A DNA stretch of 64,000 nt from Paragordius varius (lineage: Eukaryota; Nematomorpha). This document shows, piece by piece, positions 1 to 12,874 of the stretch. Under the pieces are notes generated by a model that saw nothing but the letters and a program-made list of their open reading frames with translations, was not told the origin of the DNA and did no database searches. The stretch lies in NCBI GenBank assembly GCA_964247055.1, contig OZ176054.1:6448001-6512000 (forward strand), given 5' to 3'. The translations under genes and the position numbers were made by a program. The first letter of the stretch is position 1; the number at the start of each line of letters is the position of its first letter.

Positions 1-769
1 AAGAACCGTTGCTATGGAAAGGACAGGAGGTGGGTGGCAATATCGTTTATTTTTTAATAATAAACTTATATTAATAAATCTGGGTAAATAAAATAACTCA
101 TTTCCATAATGCCGCAAAAATATTTGAAGTAGTTTGTTTAATTATCGTCCAATAATATTGTAACTCGTAGAATTATGAATTTTCCCCATTATATTGGTGC
201 GAAGAGACAGGTAAAAAGTTGGTAACATGCTTAAAAAGCCATGAGCGAATAAATACATACTATTTCAATATAAGGGGACAAGAAGAAACCGTATCAAGGA
301 TCTGTCAACCAAAATTTGTACGCTATATACTTAGTTTTTCTATATATTTATGCCTGGATTTTCGCTTTTAACCGTTCAAAAAGATTACCGGTCTGACCTC
401 GAAACGAGTACAGTCACATTCATATACTCAAGTAATATCAATCAAATAAATCCAACTATATAATCAATGTGAAGTTTACCAATTAAGAAATAGCTAATGA
501 TAAAATATAAATAAATTTTTAACAATTTTAAACAAAACCACAAAATCCAAAAATGGCAGCAAATGGTTTGAGATGTTTAAACATAATAATTTTCCTGAAA
601 AGTCATTGTTATTTTTATTAATTAAATATCATCGATACTTATAAAAAGTATATAAATTTAACTCGTTATTTTTGACGCAAATGAATTGAAATTTATATAT
701 CTCTTAAAAGTATTGGGTGCCAAAAAAATTTTGTTTTAATCAAAGTTATCAAATTATGGAAATGATTTA

Positions 770-1057
770 TTAATATGAATCATTGGAATCGAGATAATGT
801 TTCCGATTTCGGTAACGATGATTTCGTTTGATATGGAACGAATGTGGCGTTGTATTTTTATCAGTTATGAAGTTAATTTTCATTTTATCCGTATGAAATG
901 TTATTAAACCAAAGCCTGCTATATCTCTTGCGAATTCACATTTATTTGAACGTTTAACTCCATAAATTTTGGATCCGGAACCAAAGATTACGCAATTTAA
1001 TTGGTCTTCGGTGTAATGCTAAAAAAATTTAAAATTTATATCGTATATTATACAGTA

Positions 1058-1094
<37 letters not shown>

Positions 1095-4000
1095 TTTTAA
1101 TAGAAAAACATTAATATTAGTGAGGGAAACAAAAAAATGAAAAACTTAAGAACAATAACATAGTTCTGCATAAAATCTCAATATGACTAAGTATATATTG
1201 CTAGTTATTGATTATTGCCAAATAGCATATGCAGCAAAGATTTTTTTGGCTAATAATAGTAAAAAGTGAAAAAATAAGCCAATAATACTGCCCTTGTAGT
1301 ATATACTATTTGGCAATAAATATATTAACTTTCTACCAATATACACTTACTCATACTTATTATATTGTATATTAAAAAATTCAATAATTTTAATCATAGA
1401 CAAGTGATATTAATTATTATACTTGCATGTTATGATCATGTCCACTAACATATAAAGACGCATAATCTGAAATTAAATCACGAATTTTTTTGATCTTTGG
1501 AAACGAATTGTATTTCCCGCAACTTTTAAATGGATGATGCCCGCTCACAACTACGTAATCATGATATCTAGTCAATTAAATATAACACTATCACAAATTT
1601 TAAACTCAGCAATTACAGTAATGAAAGCATAAAGAGAAAAATTTATTAAAAGACAAACATATTTTTTTAACCATATTTTTAATCATGAATTTTTATAAAA
1701 TTTAGCTTTTGGGCCTAAAATAAATAATAGTTGGTAACACTATATATATATATATTTAAAATTGTAAAAAGGAAAAAATCAGGTTTAAAAAAGTATGGTA
1801 CCCCACAAACCTATTGAGGAAATGGGCACAAATAAATTAAGATATTTGACCCTGAAAGTACTAACAACCCGCCAAGGATGAATAAATAAAAAACTTCAAA
1901 ATTTGAAAGTTTACTATTTATGTGGAAACTAATTCAGCCTAACCAAATGGCTTCACAGGCCGCATTTTTTGGAAAAACTGGGCAGGGCATTTATAAAAAA
2001 ATTTCATTACAAATATAAATCTTCAAAAATTAAGATCACAATATAATTATTATTTTTTAATGATTTTGATTGATAGACAATTCGGAAAGAGAGAGATGCG
2101 TACACAGGAAATTGGTTTTAAAATTAATTTACTTAGATTCTGTGAACTCAAAATGAGCGGAACGCTTATTATTAAAGGATCCACGTACTTTTATTTTGGT
2201 AAATTTTAACCTTTAAACGTTATTTAGCTCGATTATACTAGTGTACACAATAGATAAAATTTTCCATGATGCCTACTTTAATTCTAATTCTAAACTTTCC
2301 AACCATTCAAATTGTTTTTCACCCAAAACAGTTCCATTAGTTTTGCGAGCTTTTTCCTCCTCCTCGTAAAAATTGGTGTCCAACATGATAAATGAGATTG
2401 TCACATTGTCAATATATTTGTCATGTCGATACATATGGATAACATAGGTACGTTTGTAAAAGAAATATGGGAACACCCTATTAATAGTACAGACATAGAT
2501 AGCATTTAAAAAATTGAATATCAGGCAAGTATGTTATTTATTCGACTCCATTAATATTATAAATAACATACTATATACTAATATATAAGGCCAGGTTTTG
2601 TAATTATAATTACTCACTAATCCATTTGATGCAGATAACTGATTTTAACATTTTTACAAGATTCACTGGGAAATTAAATGAATAAAGTCAAACCGACCTA
2701 TTTTTTTACGATTGCCAGTTTATAGCGGTTTATCTAAGACAAATGCATCCATTCTTTAAAATATCAAAAGTAGAAAACTAACGCAAAAGTTAAGTGTAAT
2801 TTATATGAAAATACTATTACATATATATTTATCTTTTTGGAGAAAACTCTATTTTACTGAAAAGTTGTAAATTATAATAATTGTAAAAAAATAAAATACA
2901 GTACCATCGATGAGATTTATTTGAATAAAAAATCTGTGAATGGACATCCTGGCGATAATCGTGATTGCCAGCTATCGTCAACCATTTAATATCATTCAAA
3001 CTATCAGTATACACATCTTCAAACGTTTTCTATTATTATATGAAGAATTGTTAATTGGAATACATACATTATGTGTTAGATTTGGGATTTGCCTGTTTGC
3101 ACGCTTTGGTAAACCCAAATTTATAGCTGATGAGCTTTTACCATCCGAAAAAGTAAGTTTTTTTCTTCTTATGGCGTTTGACCTACAAAGCTTTTTACGA
3201 ATTATAGAAACCATTATTTACTCAAAATGAGCCTCCCGAAACAAAGAAACCCAAAAATTTGACAGTTTATAGAGTGAATTTCATGCGCAAAAAATTCTTA
3301 GTGTTTAAACTCTGAAAAACAAATGGGTCGTATATGAACTGAGTCTTTATGTGAATGAATAGGATTGATTTATTATTACATTATATTTAAAAAAATTTAT
3401 TAATAAGATAAATATATCAGGAATATAAATCTTTTGTTACCTGAAAGCGATGATCATACAAAGATGCTACCCCATCACTGTAAAAGTTATCACCAAGTAA
3501 AAGAGCCACAGTTTTGCTCGTATCCTTAACAAATTTAGGCAATATTTTCGCAATATTTGATTGTATATCTGAAACATAAGGTTTTTTCGATGTCCCTCCG
3601 GTATCACCAATAGCAATAACACGAAATATTTCATCCGAATCTAATCAATCATAGTATAAATTTATATTATAAAGTCAGAATTATTAATTATAAGACAAAG
3701 ATTTTTAATAATTACAAGCCAATCCTTCCTTTTTTAAAGGTAAATTTGAATTACAACAAAAGACGGATCAGAGAAGATTGTTAACCCCACACTAAATTAA
3801 ATATTACACAATTATTAAAATCAAGAATTAAAATTCATTTCTGTTTAAAAATATAATCGATTATGCTTTGTATCGTTAATAACATTTGCGTGTAGTGTTA
3901 TTCATTACCAAATTCTATCATCCAATTTTATCAATATTGACTCTTTGTCTATATTCATACAATTTTATGATAGTCAGGTGAGTTTTTATATTTTTTTAAA

Positions 4001-4413
4001 AAACTACATTTTTCTCAAATTTTACCGTTTTTCAAGTCATGACGGAGATGATAGGTTACATCAAAATCAAATACACTCAATTTACTGTCTTCAAAGGTTG
4101 GTGCTTCCATATCCGGAATACCTGAGCCTGAACTAGACCATTGTTGTTGATTTGCAAACTTAGTTCGACCAACTTCTTTTGCGTTGAATGTGTAAGTAAC
4201 ATAATCAATTTCGTCGTATGGAATGGCCGGGTGATATATGTTATCATACTTTTGTGGATCGAATGTCAAAGTATTTGTGTGGTGGTAATTTTTACTCTTT
4301 TTGCTTTTTTTGCTTTTCCTTCGAGCCTCTGTTACATCGAACAAAGCTACCAAGATACCAAATAAGAGAAATAAATAAATAATGGTTTTAGTACTGAAAA
4401 AATATTTATTCAT
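770..4413 (-). CDS. Acp5: Purple acid phosphatase (tartrate-resistant, type 5), copy A
   Basis: Six exons on the minus strand: 4026-4413, 3441-3640, 2905-3029, 2277-2477, 1423-1567, 770-1018, all with GT-AG introns and matching phases; about 435 residues. This family hydrolyses phosphomonoesters at a di-iron centre. The metal-binding motifs are all visible in order: GDTGG, GDNFY, GNHDY, SGHHPF and GHDHN. A hydrophobic segment at residues 10-28 suggests a signal peptide or anchor, followed by a lysine-rich stretch (RRKSKKSKKSKN). About 130 residues precede the catalytic domain, far more than in vertebrate ACP5. The gene looks intact. A diverged second copy lies in the same orientation 18 kb to the right. 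Likely secreted or lysosomal. Confidence 0.9.
1062..1092. repeat. (TA)n microsatellite
   Basis: Uninterrupted AT dinucleotides in the last intron of phosphatase copy A. A longer TA tract sits at the matching place in copy B (18565-18599). Confidence 0.95.
1214..1317. mobile_element. Short inverted-repeat element in phosphatase intron
   Basis: A 104-base segment bounded by a perfect 12-base inverted repeat, ATTGCCAAATAG at the left and its complement at the right. A related left end (TTGCCAGATAGC) occurs at about 18615 in the other duplication unit, and another (TTGTCAGATAGC) near 43628. It has no coding capacity and is probably a MITE of unknown superfamily. Confidence 0.5.
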
Positions 4414-6260
4414 TTTCGATTTGGGAACACAAAATTATAATCCTGAAAAATATATAATGGGTCAGATAACATTTGTGCTGTCCTTTATATATAACCTAAT
4501 GAAATGGTTTATTTTTGGTTAAAAATAGAATGTGAAATAGCTTCTCAATGTACATTATCTAGATTTCCTCACACGCCAGACTGAGGTATACATCTAGTTA
4601 CTATTTATAAATTTGATATTGGTAAATGTATATATTTATTACTATTTTTAATTTGATAATCTAAAAATACTCAATCAATCGATCCTAATATGGTAAAGGT
4701 TGATACCCAATTGGGCTTATTATTATAATTAGACTTCTCTTAAACAATTATTTTGGGTTTATTTTTAACTTCATACCAAATTTAATACAATTGTATAATA
4801 AGATACTTAGTTTAAAGAAATATCTAATACTTTTATGTGAAAAATTGATGTAAAAAATCGAAAATATATTATTAAAATATTGTATAAGAAACAAAAATCA
4901 ACCTATTGACAATATATGGGGCTTATTTTAGGCGGAGAGTGCGGGCGACATCTCCTAATAAATTAAAAATTGAATTTGAGATTAATTTGTCATCCAATTG
5001 AAAACTGGATAAAAAATATCGGTTAATAAATGCTAAAAGAAGTTATCCTAAGTTTTTTATTTGATACTCGCCTATATTGTATATTAATGTTTTTTATTAT
5101 ATTGTATAATATGGCGTATTCGATCGCCGTAAAAAACTCAAAATATCTGATATGATGACCATTCCCGTCGGTTGGCTTGTAATATATTTTTATAATTTTG
5201 TAACAGGTAATATAGTTTTACAATTAAAAACTTACTGGAATTCAATTATTTTTGTTATAGTGCTTGAATTAATGGTAGATTGGCTTCAGATCAGCGCAGA
5301 ACGATATCATGTTTGGCTTATCTTTTGGTTTAATATGCAGGCTGTGATAGATTTGGCATAACGTTCGTTTGTGATAATCTTTTGATGTGCTATTTCACGA
5401 AAAATTACAAAAAAGTGACAATAAATGTATACATAAACTTTTAAACAGCATAAAAAATATTTTTTTATAATAGAGCAGTCAATTAAAAAGTGCAGGTTGA
5501 GTTTGATTGGAAATAGGGTGTAGGTTGAAAAAACTTCCCTAAAGAAGGTCATGTTTATTTTTGGGTTAAACATATTTATGACAAAAGATTCTTGTAATCA
5601 AACCATTTTATCGGTTAGCATATGCTGGTTTTTTATGGTTTTGAGTGATTGTGAGTCTATGATAATAAAAAGTATTTTAAAAAATTTATTTATAGACCCT
5701 TTTAGAATATGTAACAAGCGATTATTATTAAAAGCAGTGATAAATTTTACAAGCGATTCCGTGCCATCAATGCAAATGTAATCTTCGATTTTTCACGATA
5801 AATATGGGAATTAGAATTAAAAATAACTTTAAGAAAATTAAAAATGGAGAAAATTATAATTATATTAGCCATTCTTTTAACTTTTTTGGCTTGAGAAGTT
5901 TAAGTACGTATGATTTTTGGCATATCTTTTAGAAATCAATCGCTATCCCATCTAATTGTTACTATTTTTGATAATAGAACTAAATATAAATTTGTACTAG
6001 ATTTAAACGTGTCAGTATCTACCCGTAAACGGCACCAATAAGGTTTAATAACCTTTCTAATTTCTCAGTACAACTATAAATATTATAAAAAATTATTATC
6101 AAACAAACAGACTGATATTTTATAAGAAATATGTGCAATATGCCTTAATATACGAAAACTCAAGGTACCCAAATTTTTTCATTTAAGTTTAAGGAAAACA
6201 ATAATTATCAATGGGTTCTACTAATTCTTATTTTCAGAATATTTAAGAACTAATTTAATA
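4414..6260. other. Intergenic DNA upstream of phosphatase A, no gene seen
   Basis: AT-rich sequence without a convincing reading frame. The first 320 bases (to about 4735) are almost identical to 23396-23720 upstream of copy B, so they probably contain the promoter; beyond that the two units are clearly more diverged. Short open frames here are not preserved between the units. Confidence 0.6.
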
Positions 6261-6310
6261 GGTTGGTTGGTTTGTTGGTTGGTTGAAAAGTCGATTAATG
6301 ACCGATAGAT
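6261..6310 (-). mobile_element. LINE 3' tail fragment (unit A)
   Basis: A run of GGTTGGTT-type repeats followed by AAAAGTCGATTAATGACCG. On the minus strand this reads as a CGACTTTTC stretch followed by AACCAACC repeats, like the end of the LINE relic at 15062-15512. It is too short to classify alone. Its counterpart in unit B is at about 25297-25345. Confidence 0.4.
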
Positions 6311-6696
6311 ATCTTAACTACCTCCATACGTTTCTGTCATGGGTTTTTAAGGATACATTTTTGTAGGGAAGATGTTTTAGAAAGGATAAATGTATAAATA
6401 AACTTAATCTCATTTATTTATAACATGGAAAAGGTAAAAACAAAAAGTGAAAAGATTAAATGACAGGTGTTGTGGATAAATTCCATACATATCATTAAAC
6501 TTATCGCATAAAAGGTTTAAAATAATATATAATTTTTGTGACTTTACAATTGTTTATATTATACAATAGATCCGTAATTCATTATCAATAACCTCTTATC
6601 ATAATTTTGATAACCAGCGGTTTAAATAGCTTTATCCCTGAATGATATCAGGCAGTTTTTAGATTTTTTTTAGTTTTGGATATGCAGCTGTTAGAG

Positions 6697-6878
6697 CAGG
6701 GGTGTCCAACACAAATATCTTTGCCGTTGTGATAAATTTTTTTAGTTTTCTTTTATTTGTTTTAGGCCCAATTTCGGATATGTTTTAAATAATAGTAAAT
6801 TTATATTGCAATTTTAATTTTTTTAACATTTTTAGAGGATTTTTGCGTGCCGAAAAATAAGCGTGTTGAGGACTCTTG
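6697..6878. mobile_element. hAT-type MITE with 8-base target duplication (unit A)
   Basis: The ends CAGGGGTGTCCAACAC and GTGTTGAGGACTCTTG form an imperfect inverted repeat of hAT type. They are flanked by an exact 8-base direct repeat TGTTAGAG at 6689-6696 and 6879-6886. It is noncoding, 182 bases long. The same insertion is present at the same site in unit B, so it entered before the duplication. Confidence 0.85.
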
Positions 6879-6886
6879 TGTTAGAG

Positions 6887-7329
6887 GTTTAAAATAAATT
6901 GATATTTAAATTTTTAAAAGGGTGAGGATGCGGATAATAAACCATGTATTACACGGTATTATTAAGGGGAGAATGCAATTTTTAAGAACGAAATACACGT
7001 CGATAACCATCAAATTGATTTTAAAAATATTCATTGAGGGTGGTTTATTTTTCGCTGATATTACATAATTAAGCCTTGTATTGTAATTATATCATGGTAA
7101 TCTTACGTTTAATAATAATTTGGCATTATTATATGGCTAGCGGATGTGATAATAACTTCAAAATGATTTAACTGGTAAAAATAATCCCGTTATTAAATTT
7201 ACCATTACTAAATTTATCTATTTAAAAATTATTAAAAAACTAAATTAAAGCCTTTTTTTAAACAACACCATCCTAGGTGCCAGGTAAAGTCATTTCTGGT
7301 TGGTAAAATACAACATATTTTTGAAAAAA
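6887..7329. other. Intergenic DNA, nothing recognised
   Basis: AT-rich, shared with unit B (about 25892-26290) at moderate identity. No reading frame, structured RNA or complete repeat was recognised. Confidence 0.5.
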
Positions 7330-8110
7330 GCTCAATTATTTATTATACTTAAAATATTGTTCATCGGTTTTTACACAGTTCCCCCATCTCTCAGGTAATA
7401 TATGAATGGCACAGAAAACATGGCTACCAGTCGTCAAGCCATTTTCCACGTTTCTGAAATTATTGAAGTGCTGCTCTAAGCGCCTGCCTCATTGTGCGAA
7501 GTGGTATTCGTCAGATGGCTCCAGGTCAAGAGAATAGGGCGGATGCGGAATTTCTTATCGAAATTTTAAACTTTCCCTGTTTCGCTGTGGGAGACGGAGC
7601 ATTATCATGCAGCAAAATCCCTTACCATTCTGGCCATTCCGGTCGTTTTTCAATAAAAGCATGGTTTGTATTAATCATTGGTTGGCACCCTTATCTATTA
7701 ATGATTTCTCTAGTCCTCAAGTGGATAATGCACAATACCGCTCTAGTCTCACCACAGCATGGTCTTTTTACGGATTTGACCTTCGTGTTGAACTGGATAA
7801 ACGAAAAGCCATGATTTTTTAAGCTTTGGAATGCAAAAGAAAACTACTTCTCATCACCGGAACAGATTGTTGCAAAAAAATTTCATTGCGTGATTTTAAA
7901 GCAGGAATACACAAGGCACTTTGCATTTTCGATTTGACAATTGTGTACCGAATTGGTTTTTGTCTGCTCATTGTATTTTGTAATACATATGATGCGTCTG
8001 TCATCTGTTGTTTTTGAGTTGGGTTATAATCTAATATCTTTTGTATATTAGCAGCCGCGAAGTTGTGTAGTTTATCAGAGCGCTCCATTTGAGATTTTAA
8101 AACCATGTTT
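7330..8110 (-). pseudogene. Decayed mariner transposase (unit A)
   Basis: Read on the minus strand this resembles mariner transposase in pieces. There is a central part with GDEK-like and NPVQHEGQ-like words, which are clearer in the unit B copy. Then come LLHDNAPSPTAKQ (the second catalytic Asp block), PPYSLDLEPSD (the classic mariner HPPYSPDLAPSD block carrying the third Asp) and LPERWGNCVKTDEQYF near the C-terminus. The pieces lie in different frames and contain stop codons, so it is not functional. The ancestral element was a plain cut-and-paste DNA transposon. No clear terminal inverted repeats were found. It is shared with unit B and therefore predates the duplication. Confidence 0.8.
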
Positions 8111-9282
8111 TACATGTTTTAATATAGAGCATATTCAACATATACCAACAAACGATAACTTTCAACGGTCTTGTACATCTGATGACAATGCGTTCCGCAA
8201 ATTTTTTTCAGCATTGAAATTCGACATGATCACTGAATGATCATAAAAGGTTGATATTTGCGCACTTAACTTGCGTGTGTTTGTCGTATAATGTCAGATG
8301 AACAAAAGGACGTCTGATCAAATTAATCGTCTGCGTAATTTACCGACGTTTCATTTTATGTAAAATGGTAATTAAGGCTTTTTGGTTGTCTTAATATTTA
8401 ATATAAAGACACTCGTTTGCACAATTATACCATGCTCAAATTTATTCTGTAACTCAATTATTATACTTAACGCCTCTAATCATTAAATTTCTCAATGGTA
8501 CTCTCATAAATATTTTATATACGGTTTTCATATCAATTATATTAGCTACCAGATTAATAAACTTATTTTAAATACTTAATGCATAAAAGTGCTGTTTAAT
8601 TATGAAAATAAATTATTATGAAATCAATAAAAAACTTATCCCTATTTAGAAACACAATTATGCTGAGAGGTAATCAGAATCTAACCGAATACATGAAAAT
8701 ATTAATTCCTGCATATTTTTTTCGCTTCCAATTGACGAAGCCACCGATTATGTGTGGAATTGCGCAATTAGCGCTTTTATTCGTATGGTCTTCCATGACA
8801 TGTCAGCCAGAAAAATTTTAATCAACATATTATCTAACGGAGATAAAATATGGCAATGTATTTGTTATATATTATCAAAATCTTTTCTCATAATGATTTA
8901 GAAGTGCAATATCATCGACATTTCAATAAGATTTCAGATTACGTCATATTGTTTTAATTTAGTGTTTTTTAATTGATTTGTAATGTGCAATTTTTCTGAG
9001 ATATCGCATCAAAAATAAGATGCGGAAGCGATTTTAGATCTTTTGTTTGTGGTATCAATGTTTTTAATAGATATATTTGTAATAAGAATTGCCTTAAACT
9101 TTCTAAAAATGCAGCACGACTTAACCACCTTAAATCTGATTAACTTCACTATGTCAACACCAATTCCTTTTAATTACCCTCAAAACTGAGGGGCAACACT
9201 CTTTTCAATTTGATTAAATTTGAAGCATATGTCCAATATTTAAAACCTGGTATGTAGTAATCTATAAAATGGTAAATTATTA

Positions 9283-9458
9283 CAGAGGCGTAGCTTTTCT
9301 GGCGCTCGGTGCATGAATCGGTGATGGCGCCCCCTCTCCCCCATGCAACCTCTTGCATATTAAAAAATAATCAAATTCAAACCGTTCTCATTAAAATCCG
9401 GCGCCTCTTCAAATATGGCGCCCGGTTCATCTGCCCATTCACCCCTTATACGCCTCTG
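9283..9458. mobile_element. GC-rich hAT-type MITE
   Basis: A 176-base element with ends CAGAGGCGTA and TACGCCTCTG (perfect 10-base inverted repeat of hAT form). It is flanked by AATTATTA and AATCATTA, a 7 of 8 match consistent with the 8-base hAT target duplication. The interior is conspicuously GC-rich (GGCGCC repeats), unlike the surrounding DNA, which suggests a relatively recent arrival. Confidence 0.8.
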
Positions 9459-10734
9459 AATCATTAAGATCTTTGCCAAGAGCTACAAATCCATTTTTAC
9501 TTTCATCATTTAAAATCCGACGCAAGATATAGAGTTAATTTTTGATTGTAAATAATTGAATAATATAAATTTAGTATTTGTTTTTGTGGCAACCAGAAGT
9601 CTTCTAAATCAACATTTATTTATATCTTATATATAAAAATAACTACTAAATAATTATTGGTCTTGATATTTATTAAAAAATGGCCGGTGTTGGTCAGCCC
9701 AATCCGTAAATAGATATAGCATTAGTAGTGTTGAAGTGATAAATGATTTTTTTAAATACTAAATATTCATACGTGCTCGCGGGAAAATTTCACCCAAAAA
9801 AGTGGCCCGCAGGAAAAAAAGGTTGGCCAACCCTGTATTATAGACTTTTGTTTTGGGTTGTTCTTTTTTAGTTACAATAAAAATTAGCTTTGGCATGGAC
9901 AGGTCAATTTATAAGAAAAATAAGCTATTTTTTAAAAGTTAATATTTAATTTGTACAAAATTACCGTTATTCATGATGGTGGGCTCCTTAGATTTATTAT
10001 CTTGAGTTGTCAATTAATTCTATAATTATTTTGTTTTTTACAAATCGGTTATATATGGGTTTGTTTTTAAAATATATATTTTTTTGATCCTTATCTATAT
10101 ATTTTTAAAATGCAGCCTGGAAAGCCCTTTACGTTAAACCGGGTAGATCTATAACAGTGTTACTCAAACGGTATGGCCCTTCATACTTAATTTTCTTTTA
10201 TTAAATTATGGCTCACTAATAGATATAAAACTATTATACATGTAAACTGATTTTACCTTTACATATTTTTATAACATAAACTCGGGTTTAGTTTAAATTT
10301 TTGGAAGCTTTATTATTTTAAATTATAAAACAAATTTATTTTGTCAGAAAAATTTTCTGGCATTCAGAGGTTGTGTTTGTGTTCTTTTCCAAATTTTTAA
10401 TTTTGGCTAAGCTGCCCAAATTATTTATTTTATTGTCTATTTTTTACTAATTTCATCCTCAAAATATCTTCTTTTAATATTTATATTACTTGAACTTGTA
10501 TAGATCATAAAAGCAACATTAATAATCTTCATATATCTTAAAAAATTTCACTGACAATGTTATATACATCAAAGCAAACAAAAATTGCAATGATTTAGCA
10601 TGGAATCCAATAAATATCACCTTTTAAAAAAATTGGGAAAATATTTGTTGTTAAAAACCACAAAATTCTCATTTGTACAGAAAAATTCAAATCAATAACG
10701 TTTGAAACTTTACCTTTTCCCTTTTATCCTAGTT

Positions 10735-11160
10735 TACCTTTTGGGTTAGTTTGATATCCCAGAGCTCAATTTTATAAATAAACTAAAATATGGAAAGTTA
10801 TATTATTTAAGTTTTAATTATCAAATATTTTTCTCGTATATTAGATAAAGCTAATGTTTTTAATTTTGGGACTCCTAGAATATCAAGTTTTTGCTGGTAA
10901 TGTTGCATGAAAGCTTTTAATTAATTATTTGTATTTTCTAACCATAATATACATTAATTCTGATTAGCGATTTGATCAAATTTAAAAAATGGCGGCAAAA
11001 AAATTTTGATGATTTTTTTTCTATTTTATACATTTTTTTAAAAATATTTATGTATAATGCACCTAAAAGGTTAAAAAAAGCATATTTTAAATTCGGCTTA
11101 ATACCATATATACTTAGGATATTCAACTCGCTCTGGGATATAAAACTACCCCAAAAGGTA
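10735..11160. repeat. Fold-back element related to the inverted block
   Basis: The two arms, 10735-10765 (TACCTTTTGGGTTAG...) and 11131-11160 (...CTACCCCAAAAGGTA), are inverted copies with a few mismatches. The interior (AAAATGGCGGCAAAAAAATT) is also related to 13980-14010 in the opposite orientation and to 28500-28530 in the same orientation. It thus belongs to the same repeat family as part of the 12690-14912 block. Confidence 0.55.
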
Positions 11161-12874
11161 ATGGAGTGTTAGAAATGTTCTTAAGTTATTTACTGTTTTC
11201 CCATCGTACATGAGAAATGTATTCCGAAACTAAATATTATAAGAAATCCACATTGAAATCGCTTGCAGAATATAGAAAACGCATGAGATTAGCTGTTATG
11301 ATGTTAAACTATATTAAAATTGATGTTCTTCTAAATAAGGTATCAGAATTTTTCTATTTTTCTAACTGAATGTACTATGAAAAGCGTTTCAGCTGCAATT
11401 ATTATGCCACCCGCAAAAATTTTTTGTGTGCTGATATATAAATATGTACATATATATTAGATATCTATGCAAAATTTTATCATATGCAAAACGGTCTCTG
11501 AGTCCAGTAAAATTTTTGGTGAGAACCAACATTAAACTATAAATAACACTGATCAACAAGGTTTTGCACCACCCCATTATTTTTGCATTTTCTGATACCT
11601 AATGGCATGGATAGGCCAAAACAAAAAAGAAAATTGAGGCCACCAATAGGATTTTTTCAAAATTTAATTTTTAAATTTGTATTTAATTCAAAAATAACAA
11701 TCATTCCTCGTGTACATATGTTTAAATATTCAAACAAGCAAGTCGATACAAGTAATTTTTCATGCATGGATAACAAATTCTAGGCATTAAATAAGATACT
11801 AAACAAGCTAAGAGCCAAAGTATTAAAAATCTAAAAGGGCTTAGTATAGTGTGATAGATCCAGGCGGCTGCACAAGCTCTGCATATCCCCCAAGTGATCC
11901 TATAATTATGCCAGATGTGGCAAAGATAACAATTAGTAATCGTAAAGTCCGATAAGAGAGACTTGCAAGCAAAATCCAGGCAAATTGACATGTCAAATTA
12001 ACCAATTTACAGAATAAAGTTAGATAAATACAATTAAATTGAATATAAATTAGGTAAATACAAATGGTCCAACCCCATAACAGTAAATTCTACTAAAAGT
12101 GGCTACACAACATCCATCTGAAATTCAAAATACAAAACAACCAATAATTTTAAAAAAATAAGGTATATCCACTAGATATAAATAAAGGATTTTTTATAAG
12201 AACCAACTCAAGAGAAAAAGTCTAATAAGTACTCGAAAGAACGAAAACTAACAAAAAAATATAGCCTATCTGAAAGCTGAAGGTTTAAACCATAGAATGC
12301 CTTTTTTAGTATTTTTTTAAAAAATTTTTATATGTGTTAAAAATTCACTTGAAAAAAAAGACTAAATTTTGACGTTTAAGTCCGTACTATTTTTTTCTCT
12401 CTGATATTTAAATGACATATTTATATTCAAAAGATGGAGTTTAAAACGCTTTATTAAATTATATTAAGTTTATAATATAATAACATATTATTATAAAGTT
12501 ATATTTAATTTTCTCTCGATTTTCACTTGTTTTTGAAAAATTGAAAAACCTATAAAATTTCAAAATTCTGATTGGCGGGATCAAATTTTTTTTCAAATTC
12601 GGTTTTAAAACACTGAAATTAGTCATAATTTAAAAAGTGTGAGTGGTGGTGCTTAAAAATGTCCAAATTTGTCGACTAGTGTAATTGATATTATATTATC
12701 CTCTAAAATCATCACAATATCCCAATAGTGTTTTCGGAAAATATAAAGTTTTATCAACTTATTTAATATCATCACTTCCCATATACGCTATTGTTATATG
12801 TGGTGCACGTACAAAGTTTTAAAAATTATATAAAAAAATAATGCAACTATATTTATAATTTTGTTGTTTTATAA

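Larger units (their letters stand above)
8591..12689. other. Unit A-only stretch
   Basis: Four kilobases with no counterpart in unit B, where homology jumps directly from the base matching 8590 into the inverted block. It contains a hAT MITE (9283-9458), a fold-back element (10735-11160), a hAT-like terminus near 9825 (GGTTGGCCAACCCTG) and a possible degraded coding relic near 11.8-12.3 kb that I could not assign. No intact gene was seen. Confidence 0.6.

Noticed and set aside
2940-3230. 96-codon open frame on the plus strand
   Set aside because: It lies opposite phosphatase exon 3 and flanking intron and is a shadow of that gene; it is not kept in unit B.
4141-4365. 74-codon plus-strand frame conserved in both units
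   Set aside because: It is antisense to phosphatase exon 1, and its conservation follows from the near-identical tract, not from its own coding.
5152-5781. Several 70-90 codon frames upstream of phosphatase A
   Set aside because: They are broken by indels at the matching place in unit B and have no recognisable features.
9676-9840. Possible hAT element (GGCCGGTGTTGGTCAGCC to GGTTGGCCAACCCTG)
   Set aside because: The right end looks like a hAT terminus but the left end does not pair well and no 8-base target duplication was found.
10155-10175. CAGTGTTACTCAAACGG, resembling a hAT terminus
   Set aside because: No partner terminus was found.
11722-12300. Frames near 11.7-12.3 kb that look like scraps of a mobile-element protein (DPGG and YPPSDPI words)
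   Set aside because: The pieces are short, in different frames and match no family I can name with confidence; left unassigned.
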